A stretch of DNA of 64,000 bases from W-Chloroflexi-9 sp045863195 (GTDB taxonomy: Bacteria > Chloroflexota > Dehalococcoidia > UBA2979), in NCBI GenBank assembly GCA_045863195.1, contig BTUI01000009.1, positions 62,001-126,000 on the forward strand, written 5' to 3'. A program made the position numbers and the translations under genes. Shown one piece after another: positions 34,256 through 42,855 of this stretch. Under the pieces are notes generated by a model that was not told where the DNA came from, searched no databases, and was given only the letters and a program-made list of their open reading frames with translations. Numbering within the stretch: the first letter of the stretch is position 1; every line of letters begins with the position of its first letter.

Positions 34256-35419
34256 CTATTTCGCGGCCGCGACCGCCTTCGTGGCGGCCTCCGCGAACCC
34301 GTCCGCGCGGATGAGGTCGTTGATGCCGGACTCGTCGAGGATCTTCAGGCCCAGGTCCACGTTCGTGCCGGCCAGCCGCACCACCGTCGGCTGCGTCACG
34401 TGGCCGCCCTTGATCGCCTGCACCACGCCCTCCGCGATGATGTCGGTGCGCGCCAGGCCGCCGAAGATGTTGACCAGCACGGCCTTCACATCCGGGTCGG
34501 AGCCGATGATCCGCAGCGCGGCCACGACCGCCTCCGGGTTGTTCGCGGTGCCGATGTCCAGGAAGTTCGCCGGGTTGCCGCCCGCGAACTTGATCGCGTC
34601 CATCGTCGCCATCGCCAGGCCGGCGCCGTTCACCAGGCAGCCGATGTTGCCGTCCAGCTTCACGTAGTTCTGGATGCCGGCGTCGTGCGCCTCGAGCTCC
34701 TTCTCCGCCTCCTGCGAGCGGTCGCGGAGGGCGGCGAGCGCCTTTTGGCGGTAGTCCGCGTTGTCGTCGATGGAGAACTTGGCGTCGGCGGCCAGGATGC
34801 GGCCGTCCTTCGTCACCACCACCGGGTTGATCTCCACGATCGACCCGTCGCTCTCCAGGAACGCGCGGGCGACGCTGCCGATCAGCGCCGTGGCCGCCGC
34901 GAGGTGGTCGCCGCCGAGGCCCACGGCGTACGCGAGCTGCCGGCCCTGGAACGGCTGGAAGCCGCACGCGGGGTCGATCCAGGTCTTGTGGATCGCCTCC
35001 GGCGTCTTCGCCGCGACCTCTTCGATGTCCATGCCGCCCTGCGCGGAAGCGATCAGCACCGGCTTGCCGGGGGAGTTGTCGATGGCGGCGGAGAGGTAGA
35101 TCTCCCGCTCGATCTCGATCGCCTCTTCGACGAGGACAGAGTGGACCGGGAGGCCCTGCGGGCCGGTCTGGTGGGTGACCAGGGTCATGCCGATGATGGC
35201 GGCGGCGTGCGCCTTCGCCTCCTCCGGGGTGGCGGCCACCTTCACGCCGCCGGCCTTGCCGCGCGCGCCGGTGTGGGCCTGAGCCTTGATGACCACGCGG
35301 CCGCCCAGTTCGCGGGCGATCGCCTCCGCCTCCTCCGGGGTCGTCGCGACGCGCCCCTTCGGCACCGGCACGCCGAAGCGGGCCAGCAGCTCCTTCGCCT
35401 GGTACTCGTGCAGTTTCAT
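34256..35419 (-). CDS. sucC: Succinate--CoA ligase, ADP-forming, beta subunit
   Basis: 387 residues with an ATP-grasp domain and a C-terminal CoA-ligase domain. MKLHEYQAKELLARFGVPVPKG is the classic start; KAQAHTGARGKAGGVKVA, EEAIEIEREIYLSAAID, EINPVVVTKDGRILAADAKF, GNIGCLVNGAGLAMATMD and VNIFGGLARTDIIAEGV follow. It pairs with sucD downstream. Confidence 0.97.
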   Translation of the reverse strand: MKLHEYQAKELLARFGVPVPKGRVATTPEEAEAIARELGGRVVIKAQAHTGARGKAGGVKVAATPEEAKAHAAAIIGMTLVTHQTGPQGLPVHSVLVEEAIEIEREIYLSAAIDNSPGKPVLIASAQGGMDIEEVAAKTPEAIHKTWIDPACGFQPFQGRQLAYAVGLGGDHLAAATALIGSVARAFLESDGSIVEINPVVVTKDGRILAADAKFSIDDNADYRQKALAALRDRSQEAEKELEAHDAGIQNYVKLDGNIGCLVNGAGLAMATMDAIKFAGGNPANFLDIGTANNPEAVVAALRIIGSDPDVKAVLVNIFGGLARTDIIAEGVVQAIKGGHVTQPTVVRLAGTNVDLGLKILDESGINDLIRADGFAEAATKAVAAAK

Positions 35420-35472
35420 GACGCCTCGATCCCCTCGGGGTGCGTGTTCGCTCGGTCGCTCGGACGTGGAAG

Positions 35473-35491
35473 GGGCCGCCGATGGCGGCCC
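35473..35491. terminator. GC-rich hairpin between the 35544 gene and sucC
   Basis: GGGCCGCC (35473-35480), three-base loop, GGCGGCCC (35484-35491). No T-run. It could terminate the unknown gene upstream or sit in the sucC leader. Confidence 0.3.
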
Positions 35492-35543
35492 GGGCGATGG
35501 TACTACGGCGCAGGTTGGGGGCTAGGCGGGAGGGGCCGCGCCG

Positions 35544-36377
35544 CTACCGGGCTTTCTCAAAGACATGAAGGCTGCGCCCGAGTGGCGAGTCCTCGAGGAA
35601 CCAGATGACCTCCTCGCCCTCGACGGTTCGAACGACCGCCTTAGCGAACAGTTCGTTGAACAACCCGCGAATCCGAAGCGCCGTGTCTTGGGCTCCGCTC
35701 CTGACGGGGATCGCGTCGAATGGGACGATGAAAGTGACGACGGCGGTCGTCTCATCAATGAGATACGGTTGGCCGTCCCGGTGGTTCTGTGCAGCTTCAA
35801 CACGGCTTTGCAGAGTGCCGCTGCGGAATCGTCCGGCCACGTGCCGAATCGAATATCCCCCGAACCAATCCTCGACCTGGTCAAGCACCCGCTGTTCGTA
35901 GGCTGCATCGGTCTCGCCGTCGATGCGCGGGATCAGGGTATCGAGCTGCCGTGCCCCGATCTCGCCTAGGCGCTGCCGCAAGCTGTCCGTGTAAAACAGG
36001 TCGTCGAGCGCGGCGCGCAGTTGGGCTTCCCTCGTGAGGGGCAGGAGGAACTCGAAGATCGAGACATGGCCGTACGTTCGCGGAGCGAACGAGCCGTACG
36101 GACGTCGCTTCTGGGAGGAGTGCTCGATGAACTGCTCAACGGTGACCCGACGAAACTCTGGCAGTACTTCAACGCTTTGGCCGTGATGTCGAAGCCAACC
36201 CTGCCAGTACTTCGTGATGTTTGTGTAGGCCGTGCCCGGCTTCCACCCTGCCGCTGCGTCGATTTCCGAGATGTCGAAAGACTGGTTGGGCGTCTTCGTC
36301 TTCAGGAATTCGAACGCCTTCTCCTGTCGTTCATGTTTCCGCAAAGCGGCCCCCAATCCACCGGATATCACGTGCAT
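35544..36377 (-). CDS. Hypothetical protein of unlike base composition
   Basis: About 277 residues, not recognised. An N-terminal stretch (KHERQEKAFEFLKTKT, DISEIDAAAGWKPGTAYTNI, KYWQGWLRHHG) looks like a winged-helix fold. It is followed by RRPYGSFAPRTYGHVSIFEF, a helical middle, and a beta-rich C-terminus ending SLHVFEKAR. No membrane segment or signal. Its GC content is visibly lower than its neighbours and it uses AT-rich codons they avoid, so recent transfer is likely. The ATG at 36377 is chosen because a GTG at 36434 would overlap the divergent gene and its promoter. No ribosome-binding site is obvious. Confidence 0.65.
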   Translation of the reverse strand: MHVISGGLGAALRKHERQEKAFEFLKTKTPNQSFDISEIDAAAGWKPGTAYTNITKYWQGWLRHHGQSVEVLPEFRRVTVEQFIEHSSQKRRPYGSFAPRTYGHVSIFEFLLPLTREAQLRAALDDLFYTDSLRQRLGEIGARQLDTLIPRIDGETDAAYEQRVLDQVEDWFGGYSIRHVAGRFRSGTLQSRVEAAQNHRDGQPYLIDETTAVVTFIVPFDAIPVRSGAQDTALRIRGLFNELFAKAVVRTVEGEEVIWFLEDSPLGRSLHVFEKAR

Positions 36378-36409
36378 GGTACGCGGAGGTGCGTCGACCT
36401 GGGTACCGC

Positions 36410-36415
36410 TATCCT
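36410..36415 (+). promoter_or_regulatory. -10 box of a leaderless transcript (YbhB-like lipoprotein)
   Basis: TATCCT, six bases (CACCCC), then the ATG at 36422. No ribosome-binding site fits in between. Confidence 0.55.
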
Positions 36416-36421
36416 CACCCC

Positions 36422-37108
36422 ATGACCCACTCACACCTCCCCCGCCGCCACCTCATCGCCGCGCTCGCCGCGCTAGCCGCGCTAGCCGCGCTCGGGCTGC
36501 TGCTCGCTGCGTGCGGGGGCGGGACGTCCGAGGCAGACCGGGACGCCGAGGCGACGCCGAGCGCGGAGGCGACCGCCGCCGAGACGGCCGCTGCGACCGT
36601 GACCGCGACGCCGGATGCGGGCGGGGCGGGGACGCCCTCGGGCGGGCCGGGCGGGATGCCGCCGGCGCCGTTCGCGGTGACCTCCGCGGCGTTCGAGCCG
36701 GGCGGGGCGATCCCGGTGGAGTTCACCTGCGACGGCGCGGACACCAGCCTGCCGCTGGAGTTCACCCGCTTCGACGCGCGCACGCAGACCCTCGCGATCA
36801 TCTTCGAGGACCCGGACGCGCCGGGCGGCACCTTCGTCCACTGGACGGCGTGGAACATCCCGCCCGGCAACATCGAGGCCGGCGCGCTGCCCGCGGGCTC
36901 CGTGGAGGGCGTGAACGACACCGGCGCGACCGGCTACGCCGGCCCCTGCCCGCCGGAGGGCCAGTCCCACCGCTACATCGTCACCGCGTACGAGGTCGAC
37001 ACCACGATCGCCCTCGGCGAGTTCGCGATCGTCGACGAACTGCGCGCGGCGCTGGAGGGCCACATCGTCTCCGAGGCGCGGTACGAGGGCGTCTACCCGG
37101 CGCGATAG
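36422..37108 (+). CDS. YbhB/YbcL-type (PEBP family) lipoprotein
   Basis: 228 residues. A lipoprotein signal with LLLAAC (Cys31) is followed by a Thr/Ala/Pro linker to about residue 80, then a phosphatidylethanolamine-binding-protein-like domain: FTCDGADTSLPLEF, IIFEDPDAPGGTFVHWTAWNIP, GYAGPCPPEGQSHRY and the C-terminal strand. The DPDAP and GPCPP..HRY motifs are the family hallmarks, so the anion-binding pocket appears intact. Exported and probably anchored outside. Substrate unknown. The signal peptide is encoded by a 9-base tandem repeat. Confidence 0.88.
   Translation: MTHSHLPRRHLIAALAALAALAALGLLLAACGGGTSEADRDAEATPSAEATAAETAAATVTATPDAGGAGTPSGGPGGMPPAPFAVTSAAFEPGGAIPVEFTCDGADTSLPLEFTRFDARTQTLAIIFEDPDAPGGTFVHWTAWNIPPGNIEAGALPAGSVEGVNDTGATGYAGPCPPEGQSHRYIVTAYEVDTTIALGEFAIVDELRAALEGHIVSEARYEGVYPAR
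36458..36493 (+). repeat. Four tandem copies of a 9-base unit in a signal peptide
   Basis: GCCGCGCT(C/A) repeated four times in frame, coding Ala-Ala-Leu in the hydrophobic core of the lipoprotein signal peptide. Confidence 0.8.
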
Positions 37109-37135
37109 CGGCCTCGCGGCTGCCGTGGAGCCCGC

Positions 37136-37141
37136 TAGACT
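37136..37141 (+). promoter_or_regulatory. -10 box of a leaderless transcript (lipoprotein at 37148)
   Basis: TAGACT, six bases (CCGCGC), then the ATG at 37148. Confidence 0.55.
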
Positions 37142-37147
37142 CCGCGC

Positions 37148-37924
37148 ATGACCCACACCCGTCGCCTCCTCTTCGCATCCCTCGCCGCGCTCGGCGTGCT
37201 GCTCGCCGCCTGTGGCGGGGGCGAGGACGCCGAGGGCATCACCGCCGAGGAGAACCTGGCGATCCGCAATACCATCGACGTGACCGCGTGGGCGCTGATG
37301 CTCGTGCTCCCGGACGCGGCGACGGTGGAGGCGCACACGGGCATCGCGCCCGCGGCGTTCCACGTCCTGGAGTACGACGCCGGCGGACGCCTGCTCGCCG
37401 CCGCCGTGGACATCGAGGGCGTGCCAGTCGCCACGTTCGACCTCCACCTGGCCGCCGGCGCCGCCGCAGAGCGGGCGGAGGGGGCCATGACGCTCGGCCG
37501 GTTCAGCGTCGCCACCACCGTGCACGCCGGCGAGATGCCGGAGGCGGCCGCGGGCGCGCTCAACCTCGCCGCGCTCGTGAACGCGCAGCGCATCATCGAC
37601 ATCAACTACACGCCGCCCGCCACGCCGGCCTCGCTGGACGTGGGCCTCAACCTCCTCGACGCGTTCGAGGCGGCCGGGCGCGAGTGGCAGACGGCGCTCG
37701 CGGCCGGGGACGCCTCCCACGAGCCGCGCGTCCTGGGCACGTGCGAGGAGACCCGCCAGTTCGAGCGCGGCCTCTGGATGTTCATCGCGCGGCCGTGCCT
37801 GGAGTACGGGCGCGGCGATGCCCTCCTCTCCGCCGGCGACACCGAGGCCGCCCTGGTCGCCGTCCGGGAGGCGGTGGAGCGCACCGTGGCGGTCAGCGCC
37901 TCGATGCGCGCGGCCCTCGACTAG
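37148..37924 (+). CDS. Putative lipoprotein of unknown function
   Basis: 258 residues. The signal MTHTRRLLFASLAALGVLLAAC ends in a lipobox (Cys22). The mature part is soluble and Ala-rich: a first half with FHVLEYDAGGRLLAAAVD and HLAAGAAAERAEGAMTLGRF, and a second half that looks helical, with CEETRQFERGLWMFIARPCLEYG holding two cysteines that could form a disulfide. No family recognised. It sits 39 bases after the YbhB-like lipoprotein but has its own -10 box. Confidence 0.75.
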   Translation: MTHTRRLLFASLAALGVLLAACGGGEDAEGITAEENLAIRNTIDVTAWALMLVLPDAATVEAHTGIAPAAFHVLEYDAGGRLLAAAVDIEGVPVATFDLHLAAGAAAERAEGAMTLGRFSVATTVHAGEMPEAAAGALNLAALVNAQRIIDINYTPPATPASLDVGLNLLDAFEAAGREWQTALAAGDASHEPRVLGTCEETRQFERGLWMFIARPCLEYGRGDALLSAGDTEAALVAVREAVERTVAVSASMRAALD

Positions 37925-38002
37925 GCGGACGTCACCTGCGACCCCGCCGCCGGGCGCCCCTCGGTCGCCCGTAGGCGGCGAGGCGTGTCACACTGCCGCC
38001 CT

Positions 38003-38518
38003 ATGGCGCGCATCGTGGTCGTTGGCGACACCCATGTCCGGTACTGGGATGAGATCCCGGAGGCGCTCCGCGCGGCCATGCGCGAGGCGGACATCGCCGT
38101 GCACTGCGGCGACTGGGTCGGCATCGACGCCGTCGAAGGCTTCCTCCGCGAGCACCCCGGGGGCGTGGCCGTCCACGGCAACTCCGACCCGGTGGAGGTG
38201 CGCCAGCGGCTGCCGTACCGCGCGCTCTTCGAGGTAGATGGCGTGCGCATCGGCGTGACGCACCCCGCGTGGGGGCGGGAAGAACCGCCACCGCCGGCGC
38301 TCTTCGGGGACTTCCCGGAGGTGGAGGAGGGCACCGTGGACATCATCTGCTACGGCCACATCCACGTGCCGATGAACGAGGTGCACCAGGGGGTGCGCTT
38401 TGTGAACGGCGGGCAGGGGTACCCCTCGTTCCGCGTCCCCGGTACCTACGCGCTGATCGAGACCGCCCCCGGCGGCCACTTCACCGTCTCGATCGAGGAG
38501 TTCGCGCCCGCCCGCTAG
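38003..38518 (+). CDS. YfcE/MJ0936-type metallophosphoesterase
   Basis: 171 residues. Two-metal phosphoesterase motifs: VVGDTHV (Asp9, His11), HCGDW (Asp37), VHGNSD (Asn60), a THP segment and YGHIHVPM. Normally the second block is GDxD/GDxx and the third GNCD; here Trp and Ser occupy the variable positions, but all metal ligands are present. It probably hydrolyses a phosphodiester or phosphomonoester; no substrate can be named. The ATG at 38003 matches the family start. The stop shares CTAG with the convergent SDR gene. Confidence 0.88.
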   Translation: MARIVVVGDTHVRYWDEIPEALRAAMREADIAVHCGDWVGIDAVEGFLREHPGGVAVHGNSDPVEVRQRLPYRALFEVDGVRIGVTHPAWGREEPPPPALFGDFPEVEEGTVDIICYGHIHVPMNEVHQGVRFVNGGQGYPSFRVPGTYALIETAPGGHFTVSIEEFAPAR

Positions 38519-39948
38519 CGCCCGGCAGCGATGGCCTCGGCGCGCCGCGCGATCCGTTCCGTCATACGGCCGAAGATGGCGGCGTGCACGGGGATGAGCG
38601 GGATCCAGTAGAGCAGTCCCAGGATGCCCGCCGGGTGGAAGTAGGCGGTGGTCGTCAGGCGCGATCCGCCGTCCGGCCTCGGCGTCACCTCGTACTCCAG
38701 CACGGCGGAGCCCGGCAACATCATCTCGGCGACCAGCGTGAGGCGCCGTCCCGGCTCCACACCCGCGACGCGCCACCAGTCGATGGCGTCGCCCACGCGC
38801 ACCTCCGTCGGGTGCCGGCGTCCTCGGCGCATCCCCGTGCCGCCGATCAGCCGGTCGAGGATGCCGCGGGCGCGCCAGAGCGGGTTGAACGCGTACCAGC
38901 CGTTGCGCCCGCCCACGCCGGAGACCACGCCCCACAGCGCCTCTGCGCTGGCGGTGCAGTCGCGCGTCGCGCCCGCCCGTTTGGAGTAGAACGCCACGTC
39001 CGAGCGGTAGCCGCGGTAGAGCAGCGCCCCCTCCGTCCAGCGCGCCGGGACCGCCTCCGCCCGCTCCGCCTCGATCGCCGCGGTCACCGCCTGGCGGTAG
39101 GTGTGGAGGGGGATCGGGATGAGCGCGCGGATCGCCGTGTCGTCCGCGAGCAGGTCGTGCTTCAGGCCGTCGATGAGCGGCTTCGCGATGTTCCTCGGCA
39201 CGGCCGTGACGAGGTCGAGCCAGTAGGAGGAGATGCGGGGCGAGAGCACGGGGACGGGGATGATCGTCACCCGACGCCCGTTCACCTCCGCGAACTGCTT
39301 GATCATCGACTCGTACGACAGCACCTCCGGCCCGCCGACATCGAACGTGCCGCCCGCGGTGGACGGGGTGTCGAGCAGCCGCACGAGGTACGCGAGCAGG
39401 TCGCCGAGCGCGATCGGCTGCGTGCGCGAGCGTACCCAGCGGGGCGTGGTCATCACCCGCAGGTGCAGCGCCAGGTCGCGGATCACCTCGAACGCCGCGC
39501 TCCCGGCCCCCACGATGATGCCGGCGCGGATCTCGGTCACCGGGACCGGGCCGTCCCGCAGCACGTCGCCGGTCTCGGCGCGGGAGGAGAGGTGCTCGGA
39601 GGTGTCGCCGCCCGGCTGCAGCCCGCCGAGGTAGACGATCCGCTGCACGCCGGCGCGTTCCGCCGCCCGCCGGAAGTGGCGCGCAGCCTGCCGGTCCAGC
39701 CGCGCGAAGTCATGCCCCGCCGCCATGGAGTGGACCAGGTAGTACGCCACCTCGATGCCCTCGAGCGCGGCGTCCAGCGACCCCTCGTCCTGCGCGTCCG
39801 CGGCGACGACCTCCACCCCCGCCCACCCGCGGGCGCGCAGCACCTCCGCGCGGCGCGCGCTCGCCCGCACCTCGTGCCCCGCGGCCGTGAGGTGCGGGAC
39901 CAGGTGGGTGCCGATGTAGCCGCTGGCGCCGAAGACGAGCACGCGCAT
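38515..39948 (-). CDS. NAD(P)-binding SDR protein with DUF2867 domain
   Basis: 477 residues. Residues 1-290 are an NmrA/SDR-type Rossmann domain: VLVFGASGYIGTHLVPHL, YYLVHSMAAGHDFARLDR, RIVYLGGLQPG, AGIIVGAGSAAFEVIRDL. Residues 310-477 are a DUF2867/SRPBCC-like domain (DWWRVAGVEPGRRLTLVAEM, LEYEVTPRPDGGSRLTTTAYF, IFGRMTERIARRAE). This two-domain form is common among oxidoreductases of unknown substrate. GGAGG lies eight bases before the ATG and TAGGCT upstream may be the -10. Confidence 0.85.
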   Translation of the reverse strand: MRVLVFGASGYIGTHLVPHLTAAGHEVRASARRAEVLRARGWAGVEVVAADAQDEGSLDAALEGIEVAYYLVHSMAAGHDFARLDRQAARHFRRAAERAGVQRIVYLGGLQPGGDTSEHLSSRAETGDVLRDGPVPVTEIRAGIIVGAGSAAFEVIRDLALHLRVMTTPRWVRSRTQPIALGDLLAYLVRLLDTPSTAGGTFDVGGPEVLSYESMIKQFAEVNGRRVTIIPVPVLSPRISSYWLDLVTAVPRNIAKPLIDGLKHDLLADDTAIRALIPIPLHTYRQAVTAAIEAERAEAVPARWTEGALLYRGYRSDVAFYSKRAGATRDCTASAEALWGVVSGVGGRNGWYAFNPLWRARGILDRLIGGTGMRRGRRHPTEVRVGDAIDWWRVAGVEPGRRLTLVAEMMLPGSAVLEYEVTPRPDGGSRLTTTAYFHPAGILGLLYWIPLIPVHAAIFGRMTERIARRAEAIAAGR

Positions 39949-40002
39949 GGGGAGCCTCCACGTTCCAGCCTATCGCCGGTGCGACCAGGGGCGAGCGCGG
40001 AG

Positions 40003-40008
40003 TAGGGT
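40003..40008 (+). promoter_or_regulatory. -10 box of a leaderless transcript (GH-A lipoprotein)
   Basis: TAGGGT, six bases (GCACTC), then the ATG at 40015. Confidence 0.55.
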
Positions 40009-40014
40009 GCACTC

Positions 40015-41079
40015 ATGCGCTACCTCCACCTCGCCCGTGTCCCGGCCCTGGCGCTCGCCCTGCTCCTCGTCGCGTGCGAGGCGGAGCCGTCGCGCGGCAC
40101 CGCAGCGGACGCCGAGCCCTCACCGACGGTCACGCCCGCGCCCGACGGGCCAGACGGCCCCGCGTACGGCATCGCCGGGCTGGTCCCGCCGCACCACCCC
40201 GCGCCGCAGGAGGCGGACTACCTCGCCTTCTTCGAGGCGCTGGAAGGCCTCGGCGGGTGGGTCGGGACCTACGTCGCGTGGACGCCGGAGGAGGGCGTGC
40301 CGGAGGCCGTCCGCACGCAGCCGGAGGTGGGCCGGCGGTACGGCTACCGCACGCTCCCGATCGTCGGGTTCCACCGCGATGTCGCCGGTGGCGTGGCGCT
40401 CACCGTGGACTTCGCCGACCCCGCGCAGGTGGACGCTTACACCGACGCGCTGGTCGACCTCGTGCAGACGCTCCAGCCGCCGTTCCTCGGCGTGGGGAAC
40501 GAGGTCAACCGCATCTGGGAGGACGACCCCGCCGGGTACGAGGCGTGGGTGCGGGCGCTGCCCGGGATCACGGACGCGGTCCGTGCCGCCTCGCCGGACA
40601 CGCGCGTCTTCGTGACGTTCCAGTACGAGTTCCTGCGCGGCGCGGGGGCGATCTCCGGCGAGGCACGGGAGCCCCAGTGGGCGCTGCTCGATGGTGTCCG
40701 CGATGCGCTCGACCTGATCGCGTTCACGACTTACCCGTACTTCGACTTCGGGACACCCGATGCGATCCCGGCGGACTACTACGCGGAGGCCGCGGCCCGC
40801 GCGGGGACCCCCGTCGCCTTCACCGAGGTGGGGTGGCCCTCCGCGCCGCTGGCGGTCGCGACCGCCTCTCCGCTCGGCGGGACACCGGAGGAGCAGGCGG
40901 CGTTCATCGAGCGGCTGTCGTTGCTCCTCGACGGGGTCGAGCCGGCGTTCGTGATGTGGGTGTGGGCGTACGACTCGCCCGCGACGGGCCCGCTGTTCGA
41001 GTCGCTCGGCCTCTCGACGAACGATGGCACCCCGAAGCCCGCGCTGGACGCGTGGCGACGGTTCCTCGGCGTGCGGTGA
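40015..41079 (+). CDS. Glycoside hydrolase clan A-like lipoprotein
   Basis: 354 residues with a lipoprotein signal (LLLVAC, Cys21), a short linker and a TIM-barrel domain. LGVGNEVNRIW carries the putative acid/base Glu163 and VAFTEVGWPSAP the putative nucleophile Glu261, the pair expected for clan GH-A enzymes such as GH17 or GH53. FTTYPYFDF and MWVWAYDSP are further strand ends. Polysaccharide substrate unknown; a non-catalytic relative cannot be excluded. Probably outer-surface anchored. Confidence 0.78.
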   Translation: MRYLHLARVPALALALLLVACEAEPSRGTAADAEPSPTVTPAPDGPDGPAYGIAGLVPPHHPAPQEADYLAFFEALEGLGGWVGTYVAWTPEEGVPEAVRTQPEVGRRYGYRTLPIVGFHRDVAGGVALTVDFADPAQVDAYTDALVDLVQTLQPPFLGVGNEVNRIWEDDPAGYEAWVRALPGITDAVRAASPDTRVFVTFQYEFLRGAGAISGEAREPQWALLDGVRDALDLIAFTTYPYFDFGTPDAIPADYYAEAAARAGTPVAFTEVGWPSAPLAVATASPLGGTPEEQAAFIERLSLLLDGVEPAFVMWVWAYDSPATGPLFESLGLSTNDGTPKPALDAWRRFLGVR

Positions 41080-41092
41080 GGGGCTGGGCCGC

Positions 41093-41950
41093 CTAGCGGC
41101 CGCCGGCGGCGTTCTCGATGAACGCCGCGACCTTCTGCAGAATGCCGTCCAGCCCGCCGCTCTGCGTGAGCGCAGGGCCGACCGGCGGCTCGGACCACTC
41201 GCGCCCGGCCTGGTCGCGCTTGAGGGGCGTCTCGTAGCCGTCCGTGATGCCGTAGGCGCGCGCGTACATGCGCGCCCGCACCACGTGGGCGGTGACGCTC
41301 CGCGGGTCGGGCAGGTGGTTCACATCGAACTGGTGGCCGGCCACGGCGTCCGCGAGATCGGACGGGAAGTTCCAGTGCAGCGCCAGCGCGCCGCCCAGTT
41401 CCGCGTCCGTGAAGCCGAGGACGGCCCGCTGCGCTTCCGCGATCGGGAGGCCGCGCTGCTGCGCGAGGATGCGAGAGGCGGCGAGTTCGCGCGGCCGCTG
41501 CTGGTCGAGCGCGAGCCGGCCGATGTTGTGGATGATGCCGGCGGTGAACGCCTCGTCCTGGTGCAACTTCGTCGCGCGCGCCATCACCTCCGCGAGCAGG
41601 CCGACCGTCACCGAGAAGCGCCACGCTTCCACCGGGTCCAGCACCTCGCCGCCCGGCAGCGTGTCGATGACGCACGAGGCGAGCGTGGCGGAACGCACGG
41701 CCCGGAAGCCGAGCAGCACCACGGCATCGCGGACGGTGGTGATGCGCCGCGGGAACCCGTAGTAGGCGCTGTTGGAGAGCCGGAGCACCTTCGCGGTCAG
41801 CGCCTGGTCGGTGGCGATGGCCTGCGCGAGTTCATGCGCTGAGAACCGCTCGCCCTCGGCGATTTCGAGGACGCGCACGGCGACCATCGGGAGGGGGCGC
41901 AGTTCCGCCACCTCCGCGATCACCAGGTCCAGGGCCGGGTTCGGCTCCAC
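41093..41950 (-). CDS. HDOD domain protein
   Basis: 285 residues with one HDOD domain: LRPLPMVAVRVLEIAEGERFSAHELAQAI, LRLSNSAYYGFPRRITTVRDAVVLLGFRAVRS, and HNIGRLALDQQ, where the first His of the true HD pair is degenerate. HDOD proteins act in signalling without a known enzymatic activity. The GTG at 41950 has GGAG eight bases upstream; a GTG at 42061 would add 37 residues. It may be linked to cyclic di-GMP signalling, but only by analogy. Confidence 0.85.
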   Translation of the reverse strand: MEPNPALDLVIAEVAELRPLPMVAVRVLEIAEGERFSAHELAQAIATDQALTAKVLRLSNSAYYGFPRRITTVRDAVVLLGFRAVRSATLASCVIDTLPGGEVLDPVEAWRFSVTVGLLAEVMARATKLHQDEAFTAGIIHNIGRLALDQQRPRELAASRILAQQRGLPIAEAQRAVLGFTDAELGGALALHWNFPSDLADAVAGHQFDVNHLPDPRSVTAHVVRARMYARAYGITDGYETPLKRDQAGREWSEPPVGPALTQSGGLDGILQKVAAFIENAAGGR

Positions 41951-42130
41951 CGGTCGCGCTCCACTCGCCCCTCGAACGACGGCATATGTCTTGTGTTCAT
42001 CATCGGCGGGGCGGGCGAGTCCACGATGGGGGGAACCCTGACAGTTCCCGCACAAGTTCACGTGCCGGAAATCGAGGCGTCACCGCGCCGTCATTCGCGT
42101 CCGTCAGGATGCAAATGAAGGGAGCGGACG

Positions 42131-42271
42131 ATGACTCGAATCCTCATGCGCCGGTGTGACGACTGCGACACGGCCCCGGAGTCGGTGCGCCACGCGCCCG
42201 AGGCGACCCGCTGCTCGCACGGCCGCCGGCTCCGCGTGACGGTGCGGCTGGAGCGCCCTCGCACCCGGTAG
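42131..42271 (+). CDS. Small zinc-ribbon-like protein, 46 residues
   Basis: A 46-residue frame starting MTRILMRRCDDCDTAPES, with Cys9-x2-Cys12 and Cys28-x-His30, a plausible four-ligand zinc knuckle, then a basic tail ending RLERPRTR. GGGAG stands six bases before the ATG. No hydrophobic segment. The short length and orphan position between the HDOD gene and the membrane protein gene make it easy to miss. Real coding is supported by the ribosome-binding site and the ligand spacing; function unknown. Confidence 0.55.
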   Translation: MTRILMRRCDDCDTAPESVRHAPEATRCSHGRRLRVTVRLERPRTR

Positions 42272-42364
42272 CGCCCCGTGGTGGCGCGCCGGTCGCGCAG
42301 GCCGCATGATCGGCGCCTCCGGTGACCGGTCGGGGCGGCGCGACCGCCCGAGGGCGGGTGACGC

Positions 42365-42676
42365 GTGGCGTGGGAAGACCTGGTGCTCGCCGCGGGCGGG
42401 TTCATCATCTCGTTCGGGATCATCCCGACCATCCGCGGCCCGGTGAAGCCACCGCTGATCACCACGCTCACGTTCGTGGGCGTGCTCACCGCCTCGTTCG
42501 TCGCGTTCGTGTCGCTCGGGCTGTGGCTGACGGCGGTGGGGATCGGCGCGCAGGCGATCCTCTGGGCGGTGATCATGGCGCAGACGCTCATGATCCGCCG
42601 CAACGCGCAGGCGCTCACCCACCCGACCGTGGCGACGCCGGACCTGGGGTTCGAGGAGTACCGGCCCGCCGACTAA
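42365..42676 (+). CDS. Small integral membrane protein of unknown function
   Basis: 103 residues with three hydrophobic stretches (LVLAAGGFIISFGIIPTI, LITTLTFVGVLTASFVAFVSL, LTAVGIGAQAILWAVIMAQ) and a hydrophilic C-terminus HPTVATPDLGFEEYRPAD. No domain recognised. The GTG start has no strong ribosome-binding site. It ends 20 bases before the tRNA-Ser(TGA) gene on the other strand. Confidence 0.6.
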   Translation: MAWEDLVLAAGGFIISFGIIPTIRGPVKPPLITTLTFVGVLTASFVAFVSLGLWLTAVGIGAQAILWAVIMAQTLMIRRNAQALTHPTVATPDLGFEEYRPAD

Positions 42677-42696
42677 CGGAGGCAGGCGGGGCCGTC

Positions 42697-42786
42697 TGGC
42701 GGAGGGGGTGGGATTCGAACCCACGGGCCCCTCGCGGGGCCGGTCGTTTTCAAGACGACTGCGTTCAACCGCTCCGCCACCCCTCC
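42697..42786 (-). tRNA. tRNA-Ser(TGA)
   Basis: 90 bases with encoded CCA. Acceptor GGAGGGG/CCCCTCC, anticodon loop CTTGAAA giving anticodon TGA, a long variable arm, and T-loop GGTTCGAATCC. Reads UCA and other UCN codons. Confidence 0.97.
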
Positions 42787-42855
42787 GAGCGCCGGTGGCT
42801 CCAGCCTACGCCACGCCCTCGCCGTTCCGCACGGCCCGTGTCGCGTCGTGCCGCC

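Noticed and set aside
33342..34967. A longer sucD reading into sucC
   Set aside because: The first 247 residues are a shadow frame of sucC; SucD begins at 34223.
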